Below, piece by piece: positions 56,500 to 64,000 of a stretch of 64,000 nucleotides of DNA (positions are counted from its first letter, which is position 1; the number at the start of each line of letters is the position of its first letter). The DNA is from Chamaecrista fasciculata (Eukaryota > Streptophyta > Magnoliopsida > Fabales > Fabaceae). The notes under the pieces were generated by a model that was not told the DNA's origin, did no database searches, and saw only the letters and a program-made list of their open reading frames with translations. The stretch is taken from NCBI GenBank assembly GCA_003254925.1, contig QANZ01021122.1:1-64000 (forward strand), read 5' to 3'. The position numbers were made by a program, and so were the translations under genes.

Positions 56500-56885
56500 T
56501 TTTCACTTTTTAATTTGGTCCTTTATCTTTTTTCTTTTGTTACATTTTGGTTTTATCTTTTTGGATCATATGTTTAGAATTGATTTCATAATTTTTTAAA
56601 AAAATTTTCTCTTATATCTTTGGGTCAAATACAAAATTGATCTTATATATATTTTTAAATGACGTGAGATTAATGGTCAAACTTTTTGCAAAGATATGAG
56701 ACCAATTCTATAATATGACTAATAAAAGACATGTGACTAAAAAGTTGCAACAAAAAAAGATATATGATCAATCTTGTACCTGACCCAAAGATATGGAACC
56801 AAGAATGCAACAAAAAATATAGGGGACCAAATTAGAAACTAAATAAAAGATATAAGACCAAATTTGTAATTTAACCAAGTAGTTA
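56500..56885. mobile_element. Degraded foldback element
   Basis: 'atttggtcctttatctttt', 'tgttacattttgg' and 'gggtcaaatacaaaattgatc' on the left are inverted on the right ('caacaaaaaatataggggac', 'gatataagaccaaattt'). Ends are too divergent for a target duplication. Confidence 0.55.
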
Positions 56886-59320
56886 TAATTATAATAATGT
56901 AGTTGATAAAATTTATCTATTGAGTTTTGGTATCGTTTTTGCAAAGAGTTTGAGCTTGAATAATGTAATTTTTTTGGTTGCATAAAGTTAATTATACATA
57001 AGTTTAATAATATATATACTAATAAAACTATTTAATTTAATTTATTTATCAAAAAATTGTTAATTTAATTGAGATTAAGTTTATATTTATATATTTTTTT
57101 AACTAATATATATTTTATACAAAAAAATTAATTAATAAGAAAAAAATACGTATATATATATTACAAAAAGTAAAAAATAAATAAAAAAAGATATACTCCA
57201 AGCTAGACTGGGCTGAGTCCAAGACATTCAAACATTGTTGAATGTTGTTTGTGTTACTGTTGTGTGTTGATTTGTGTACAAGTCCTGTATTAATTATTTG
57301 GTTGTTGAAATATTGCCAATTTGATATAAATATATAATGCTTATGATTTACTTGATGATGCATGGTAAGGTTTTGATTACTGTGAATTAGCCGTTGAGTT
57401 TGATACTCTTTTAATCTTATAGAAGGTTCTTGTTCATAAATGTTTTTTTGCAGGCTTAGACTAAAAAGCATTACACAAAAGAATCGGAAAAAAATTGTCG
57501 TGAAGAAACTAATTTTATTTTAACTATAAGGACTAGAAAGTAAACCACATTATGAGAAAGGAAATTTGTTGAACGTAAACCACTATTGGAGAAGTTGGTT
57601 TGGAAAAACACACAAACCTATATCCAGAAACGCAGGTTGTGTGTAGAACAAAAGCAAGTCATCAGTAAAAATAGCATTCTGCCTGCTCTTTTAATCAAGA
57701 AATTACATTTTGGTCCTTGTACACTTTGGCTCTTTTAATTGAAAGTTCCTCATTCTGATTAAGTATTTGTTTCTTAGCCATTGATTGAGCAGCACGTTGG
57801 GTCTTTCGATCGGCTTTGGATTCTCTATAATACTGCACCAATGCAGTATTGCAGAGGACCAATAATACTGTGCCATGTGTACAACTTGTACACATGGCAC
57901 AAAATAATTGGTCCTCTGCCCTTTGGATCAACCTCCACCCTTGCTTGGCCAAAAGAGCCTTTTATTCATCTTATCAGGATCTCTAAGCCTAGCCCCCATT
58001 TTTAATAGGTTTTTTTAATTCTTCCTCTATTCAAAAGGTGTATTTTTTCTGTTAAAAAAAAAAAGGTGTATTTTTTTTACCACCATAACTACTGTTCCCA
58101 CCCCAAAAAAAATTGACAGTAATTTTGATGATCTCATATTTATTATGCCTCTTCTTGAATTTGAAAGACACCATTCTATAGGTTGGCTATGCTTCAAGCA
58201 CAAATTAAATTTAAATTAAAGTAAGCAACTGAGGCTTCCATCTTGAGAGCTTTGTTCATTTTTTTTCTTTGCCAGATGAGAGCTTTGTTCATTAATAGCC
58301 ATGCTATTGATGTCTTGCTTATATGTATATACACCTAAGTATATTCCAAACTTTAAGGAATCATTGACCCTCATGATTTCAAAGCGTTTGATTCTTCAAG
58401 CTACTATGGGTATTGGGGCTAAATACGAGATTTACTTGCATTAATATTTTTGGCCTGTCAAGTAACAATAATTACAGAGTATGTATCTCAGTAACGCAAG
58501 TTGTTAATTCCTAAGACTAGGAGTTAGTTTTAGGACTAACTATAGAATAATTGTAAAAGTTTGAGGATTAAAATAGAATAAAAAAATAATTTTATGAACA
58601 AAAAAAACTCACCATATAATATAAGGATGTATTTGTCTATTTGATGTAATATTTATAACAAAATTTTTATTTTGCCCATTCAAAAAGTGCTAAGTTGCTC
58701 ATCATTAGGGATGTTTATGGGTTGGTTAACTTGCCAACTCATCAAAATTAATCCAAAACTCGATTGACTAGTTGGTTTGAGCTAAAAAAAAATTCATTTC
58801 GTCATAGTTTGAGTTAGATTGTAAGTTTTAAAAGATTTTGAGCTCGCCCAACTCCACCCAACTCGTTGGCTTGCAAAAATTAAAAAAAAATTATTTGGCT
58901 AAAATTATATTTTGGTCTCAAAGATTATTATTTTCACAATTTGACCCCCTTATAAACTTCTCTTCTCAATTTAATTCCACAAAAATAAATTATGAGGACC
59001 ACATTGAGGGAAAAAAATCTAATAGGGACCAAATTTAAAAGAAACATGTGAGAATGAGAAATCAAAAAAATAGTATAAACTAACCTGTTAGCTCAACACA
59101 ACCTAATCTGTCATTTTTTTTTGAATTATTTTAAATTAATTCAATTATTTTTTTAATACAATCTGACCTGTTAAATAAAAATATAAAATAATAAATTCAG
59201 ATAAACTCATCTTTAAATTTAACCCAAACAATGAATACTTTACTAACTACTAAACTTATTTTTTTCCTTTTTCAAATATGAATACTATGTATGTAATTAT
59301 TTTCACACTTCGGCTAGACA
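56886..59320. other. Intergenic, no gene recognised
   Basis: AT-rich. Contains the palindromes at 57825-57919. At about 58700-59180 lie phrases of a decayed element related in style to the hAT MITE at 28.8 kb ('gggttggttaacttgccaactc', 'ctaacctgttagctcaac'), with foldback remnants inside it (58905-59040). Confidence 0.4.
57825..57919. repeat. Two adjacent palindromes
   Basis: First: taatactgca / tgcagtatt around a 4-base centre (57828-57850). Second: 34-bp arms (57851-57884 and 57886-57919) matching at 31 of 34 positions around one central base, with core gtgccatgtgtacaa / ttgtacacatggcac. Together they could extrude as cruciforms or give a tight RNA hairpin. Confidence 0.85.
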
Positions 59321-59329
59321 AAGAAGAAA

Positions 59330-60940
59330 TTATGTGGGTACGACGCTCTAAATAGATGTGGCTTCTTAATGGGGATAGGAACACAATATATTTTCACACT
59401 TTGGTTAGACAAAGAAAGGCAAAATATACAGTACTAGATTGAAAGATGCCGATGGAAATTGGATTGAAAATTACAGTGAGGACAGTGTTTTCAGTTGGCT
59501 ACAACATCTTCCTCTTCCCATTTTTGATGACCCTCAACTTCAGGCTCTCTCTAGGCAAGTTCAATCCAGGGAAATAAAAAATGCTTTTTTTTCTAAATGA
59601 GCCCTTATAAATCTCCGGAGCCTAATGGACTTCTTACAGGTTTTTACCAACATTTTTGTAGTCTAGTTGGTAATGATGTATGGGACATGATTAAACAATT
59701 CTTCTCGTTAGGATATATTTTCAAAGAGCTCAACCAAACTCTCATCACTCTCATTCCCAAGACACCAAGTCATTCCACTTTCAAGGAATTTCGCCCCATA
59801 AGTCTTTGTAACGTGGTGTATAAAGTTGTAACCAAGATCATTGTTCTCCGGTTGCAGAGCAGCATTAAAGACATGATCTCTCCAAATCAAAATGCTTTCA
59901 TAAAAGGACGCCTTATTTCAGATAGCATTTTTCTTATGGCGGAAATGATGGATTTCATCCATAAAGCAAAGAGTAAGAACAGTTTCTGGTGTGCTGTCAA
60001 AATTGATTTCTTCAAAGCATATGATAGGGTTAAATTCAATTCAACCGCTCTGGACCTATGATCTCTCACGTCATGTATGCAGATGACCTTGTTTTATTCT
60101 TCAAAGCAGACTATGATTCTTGCTCTTTTATGTTGAATCTCCTCAAAGCCTTCTGCATTGAAGAACGACTTGAAATAAACAAGGATAAATTCTTTCTGGT
60201 TTTTAGCCCAAACACCCCAACGGATCTTAGAACGAAGATGGCTTTGTTGTTCAACTTTGGATGGCGGAACAAGCTTGGTAAGTACCTTGATGTTTTAATT
60301 GATGATCATAAGGATATAAAGGCCAATTTCCAGGCTCTTATTGACAAATGGCACTCTAAATTGGCAGGTTGGAAAGGAAAAATGCTCTCTCAAGCGAGTT
60401 GTCTTGTTCTCATAAAATCTTCACTGAATTTTGATCTTACATACCCGATGTCCTCTTTGCAATTCACAAAGGCTAAAAATAACAAGTTGGAAAGCCTCAT
60501 TAATAACTTTTTTTTGGGGAGAGAGACATGATTCTAGATGAGCCCCTCATCTTCTCCAATCTCGTATTCTTAAGCTCCCCAAGAAACTTAAAGGTATTGG
60601 ACTCCGAGATATTCATGTTACTAATAAGGCGTTGCTTGCCAAAGTCGCTTGGAGAATTATCGTTGAACCCAAGGATTTGGCAAGTAGATGGGCTACACAT
60701 AAATATTTCAAATCTGCTGATGATTGGACACCTAGACAGTTTTCCCTTTCATCTTATGTTTGGAAAGGGATAGAGAGAAGCATGCCTCTTGTGAGTTGTG
60801 ACTGATTATTCACGTTGGCAGGTTGGAAGTGGTAAAGCCATCCTCTCAAGTCATTTTTGGGTTGAGCCCATTAATTCTGGGGATCCCTCTGTTACTATCG
60901 CCTCTTTAATTAACAACCAGACAGGAAGCTGGGATGTAAA
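59330..60940 (+). pseudogene. LINE (L1-type) reverse transcriptase relic with internal deletion
   Basis: Begins with degraded 'LNGDRNTIYFHTLVRQRKAKY', then RT: KSPEPNGLLTGFYQHF, LITLIPKTPSHSTFKEFRPI, SLCNVVYKVVTKI, NQNAFIKGRLISDSIFL, KIDFFKAYDRV. A deletion at about 60045 removes palm sequence. The frame resumes with MYADDLVLFFKAD (YADD active site), LEINKDKF, KYLDVLIDDHKD and WKGKMLSQASCLVLIKS. Later pieces are LKLPKKLKGIGLRDIHVTNK, ALLAKVAWRIIVEP and DDWTPRQFSLSSYVWK. Endonuclease and 5' parts are missing; several stops and frameshifts. Confidence 0.8.
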
Positions 60941-60944
60941 TTAG

Positions 60945-61375
60945 TTATAGTTTGGTACCATATTTCTTTAAAAGTGACATTTTTAGTATCTTGTTCAATT
61001 CGTCGTTAGTACTTTGGTACCCAAAACTTTTTTCCGTTACTTCTTAACGGAAAAAAAATACGTGCAAGTCATGTGCATAGTAAAAAGCGCGAAACCCACC
61101 ATACTAAACTCAAATTTCACGATCCAGCTTCTAAAAAACACGATTCAGTATGTACTTAAAAACAAATGATTTTGTATTTTTTTTAAGCTGAATCGTGAAA
61201 TCTGAGTTTAGAATGATGTATTTCGTATTTTTTTACCGCGCATGTGACTTGCACGTGTTCTTTTGGTAAAAAAACAATAAAAAAAAGTTTTAGGTACCAA
61301 AATACTAACAACTAATAAAACAAAGTATTAAATGTCACTTCTGAACAAGGTACCAAAGTAGATCGGTCCACACCT
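60945..61375. mobile_element. Foldback MITE ('ggtaccaaa' family)
   Basis: Arms: 'tatagtttggtaccatattt', 'aaaagtgacattt', 'tttccgttacttcttaacgg' on the left, and 'aaatgtcacttctg', 'aaggtaccaaagtag' on the right. An inner pair 'aaactcaaatttcacgatcc' / 'aatcgtgaaatctgagttt' forms the stem centre. It differs in sequence from the 'ggtccca' elements. Confidence 0.7.
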
Positions 61376-61860
61376 AGGGGGAGCAAATAGAATTTACACT
61401 AAAAATAAATTTCACGTGTCCAACTGAAGTGAAATTTAGTTTCAAATTCGAACTTATAAAATATCTCAACATATTAATGATTTAATATCAAAATTTACTG
61501 AATTATTATTATTATTTTTTTTTTGGCCAATAAAATTTACTGAATTATTATATTATAGTACAAAATTAATAATAAGAGGAAAATTATTATTTGATCCTTT
61601 TTTTACTGAATTAACAATTTAGTCCCTCATTTATTTTACATACATATTTGCGTGCTCTAACGGCACTCAAAGGCCCTAGTTATTTATATGATAAACTTAT
61701 TAAAATAATATTTCTTTTCATATGTGCAGGTTGAATGCTAGAATTCAATTCTTATAAAATCAAGAACTACCTACTCTTTAAATTAATCACTAATTTTTAG
61801 AATATTGGAAAAAGAAAACCTAATATGAGTCAATCTAAGTTAATTTTTCATCTAAGTAAA
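61376..61860. other. Intergenic / promoter side of the last gene
   Basis: AT-rich, with a possible foldback remnant near 61580-61640 ('ttatttgatccttttttt', 'tttagtccctcatttat'). No gene. Confidence 0.4.
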
Positions 61861-62159
61861 AAGGAAAATTGAAAAACACTACACAGACTCCATTCTCATC
61901 TGATTTCACCAAACTGCAGTATTCAATTTCATCCAAATAGCTGTCAGAATTCGGAACTTTCTCTCAGTTTTTGCTTTCTTTTTGCTTTTGATTTTTCGTT
62001 TTTTGGCCCGAATCGAACGTTCCTTCTTCGTTGAAAAGAGGCTCCCATTTATTCATGTGCTTTTGCTCATCCGTCGTCAACTGAGGTTGCAATTCAACCA
62101 CCTTCTTCGATTCGTTCACTGGCCGTGTTTTCTCGGATCCATCCTCCTCGCAATTTCTG
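61861..62159 (+). promoter_or_regulatory. Probable non-coding first exon of the cyclophilin-like gene
   Basis: A pyrimidine-rich leader-like block ends 'caatttctg' before a donor gtaact at 62160. The next exon begins at 62753 after 'gaagattag', 5 bp before the ATG, so the intron lies in the 5' untranslated region. The transcription start is not fixed. Confidence 0.5.
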
Positions 62160-62757
62160 GTAACTCCACTGTTGAGGTTCTATACGCGCATATATACAAT
62201 TTCTTTTTTCGTTTGTTTTGGTTTTCGCTTTTTCAAACTGTAGTTACAGAGTGATTATGCTATATCCAAGTTTTAATACTTCATGGTATTTTCTTTTTTT
62301 TTTTTTATTTTGTATACAAATTGTGATGGATGCAACTGTCTCTCCATTTGCTTAATTAGTTGGATCTTGATATTTGTTCGGTTATGTGGCTTTTTAGGTA
62401 TTGAATCTGGTGATTGGATTTTGACGGAGTCCGGAGTTCTTAACTGGAAATTCTGAAGTCATTCGACCATGTTGCAATTTAAAATAATTAAGTCATGATT
62501 GATGTTTGCTGCCTTTATGAAATTTGATGATAAGAATAGAGTGATATATATATTTTTTTTCTTTCCTGAAGAATAGTGTGATATTGATTTGGTATAAATT
62601 GAGTGATTTGTTTATTATGATCATCATAATCATAGCCATCTGCCCATTTCTAGTTTTTAATTATATTTTAATTTATTGTTTAGTTTCCATTTCTTTGTCT
62701 TGCTTTGATTGTATTGACTGGGAATTGATATCTTTTTCTAATTGAAGATTAGGCTAA

Positions 62758-62909
62758 ATGGGGAGGATTAAACCGCAAGCTCTACTACAGCAAAGCAAGA
62801 GGAAAAAGGGGCCTTCTCGAATAAGTGTCACAACTATCATATTTTACACATTGATTCTTGTGTTATTTATTTTTTTCCTGTACAGCGGATACAGACATTG
62901 GTCACACAG
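62758..62909 (+). CDS. Membrane-anchored cyclophilin-like peptidyl-prolyl isomerase, first coding exon (gene continues outside)
   Basis: ATG 62758 gives [20 protein letters not shown], then [20 protein letters not shown], then [11 protein letters not shown], ending with AG before the donor gttagt at 62910 (phase 2). A short basic cytosolic tail followed by one hydrophobic segment (residues about 25-42) predicts a type II membrane anchor. The N-terminus closely resembles plant proteins annotated as peptidyl-prolyl cis-trans isomerases of the At4g17070 type, where a lumenal cyclophilin-like domain follows. That domain is not in this window, so the call rests on the first 51 residues. No further exon could be recognised up to 64000. 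Confidence 0.7.
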
Positions 62910-64000
62910 GTTAGTCGGCGATTTTCTGTTTCACTTATGAAGGCTGATTTACTGTTTGAGAATTTATATGTAATATATATCACTATGAACAGATATTATG
63001 TAACATGTGATAAAAGTTTATACTTGCTGAAATTGAGCCCCGCTTGTGTTAGAATTGACTGGAATTAGTCGGCATGAATGGAAAGATTGTTAGGGATCCT
63101 ACTAGATGGAGGAAAACCCAAAAATTGCATCTCTATTTCTTGTGTCCAAATATTTAGTTATTGCTATGCTGATTGTGCTACTTAACTTTGTGGCGAATGA
63201 ATCACTTCTAGAAACTGCATGCTTCATCTTGGAGAGCAGAAAATTTTAATTTCGTTGATTCTTTTTCCAAAAAATTATTTTGCAAGTTGATGGTGAGTAA
63301 TTGGACGTTTGGAACAAGCATCAATGGTATGTATTTTTGAGAGGTTCATTGTGATGTATGATGACCTATGAAGCACCCTAGGAGATACATGGATGCAGAA
63401 CTCTGTTTTCATTGATGGTTGGCATCTTCTACAATATTGTATCAGACCTACATATCTCTTTAAAAAATTGAATTCTTACAAGCTAGTCATTTAACTTTTC
63501 TAAACACAAATTTTGATAAGCTTGTATTAAATGCCTTATCATTTAATATCTTCTAAACAGAAAATTTGTAAAATGAAATTAAATTTGAAATATATAATCT
63601 CCACTCAGAAGAGAGTAGGTTAGAGTCCTATATAGAAATAAAAAATTGAGTGCTAAATTGTATTGTTAAGATTTGTTGTAGAATCTTTCATAGAACTTTA
63701 AACTATGTTTAAACAATTGAGAATTACCAAACAGGGGAGAAAATCACAGTACTATATTATAACTTTATAAGGTTGTAGATTTAGAATATTTTGGCTGATG
63801 TGTAACGGTGATTTCCTAGTTTAGGTTTCCCATTTTAAGGGCCCTTTAAAATTATAAAACAACATCTTGACCTTACACGGATTTTAGACTATAATTTGTC
63901 AAGACATTTCCCTAATTAAAAAGTGCTATAACTCATACAATTCTAAATAATCATGTAGAACTGAAATACTAGGGAGAAATCTTCTCTTATTAACCTAAAA
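62910..64000 (+). other. Intron of the cyclophilin-like gene
   Basis: AT-rich sequence with no coding block that matches the expected continuation. It probably is one large intron extending past the window edge. Confidence 0.45.

Noticed and set aside
57851..57919. MicroRNA precursor
   Set aside because: The loop is only about one base and the arms are nearly perfectly paired. Plant precursors have a real loop, and no target can be judged here.
1..64000. Operons, ribosome binding sites, riboswitches or phage-like systems
   Set aside because: Gene structure, introns and repeats are those of a plant nuclear genome; no prokaryotic signal was seen.

Overview
This window is nuclear DNA of a flowering plant, most likely a eudicot. 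The evidence is short exons with GT-AG introns, AT-rich intergenic DNA, and recognisable plant families: DUF1990/UPF0548, uridine nucleosidase, an ASHR2-like SET protein, a trihelix factor and an F-box/FBA cluster. The transposon content is also plant-like: Ty1/copia, Ty3/gypsy, L1-type LINEs, hAT, MULE-like foldbacks, SINEs and TTTAGGG-type repeats. A legume is a plausible guess from the style of the repeats, but nothing here proves it. The sequence has one 365-bp gap and several single Ns that coincide with abrupt repeat switches, so parts of it are draft assembly.

Layout. 1-6.1 kb: a nearly complete five-exon hAT transposon with one nonsense codon, then a piece of F-box gene, then an inverted 3' part of the same hAT family. 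6.3-12.4 kb: a copia pol relic and a graveyard of related F-box pseudogenes with duplicated upstream sequence. 12.6-15.2 kb (-): an intact four-exon DUF1990 gene with a LINE tail in intron 3. 16.7-21.2 kb: two MULE-like foldbacks around a truncated copia gag/protease whose start codon was hit by a SINE. 21.5-28.4 kb (+): an intact nine-exon uridine ribohydrolase gene with a copia relic in intron 6. 28.7-31.5 kb: a hAT-type MITE, a SINE, and a foldback element carrying 54 codons of splicing factor SF1. 32.1-36.4 kb (-): an intronless ASHR2-like SET/MYND coding region with a probable far-upstream leader exon. 36.4-43.4 kb: a copia element inside a foldback, with its 3' end present twice across an N. 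43.4-52.3 kb: LINE relics, a foldback filled with degenerate telomere-type repeats, a mosaic of MITEs and copia pieces joined at Ns, and a solo LTR nested in another foldback. 52.7-54.8 kb (+): a two-exon trihelix gene. 55-61.4 kb: intergenic, with foldbacks, a strong palindrome and a LINE relic. 61.9-64 kb (+): the first two exons of a membrane-anchored cyclophilin-like gene that runs off the window.

The five apparently functional host genes have unrelated jobs (nucleoside salvage, lysine methylation, transcription, protein folding, unknown DUF1990 role) and form no pathway. What links the window is repeat biology. At least seven foldback elements whose arms repeat 'ggtccca/ggaccaaa' or similar motifs are bordered by 9-10 bp target duplications that I could read directly, which places them with the MULE group. 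One has captured the U2AF-binding region of SF1. That element and the inverted hAT pair around an F-box fragment are the most interesting items.
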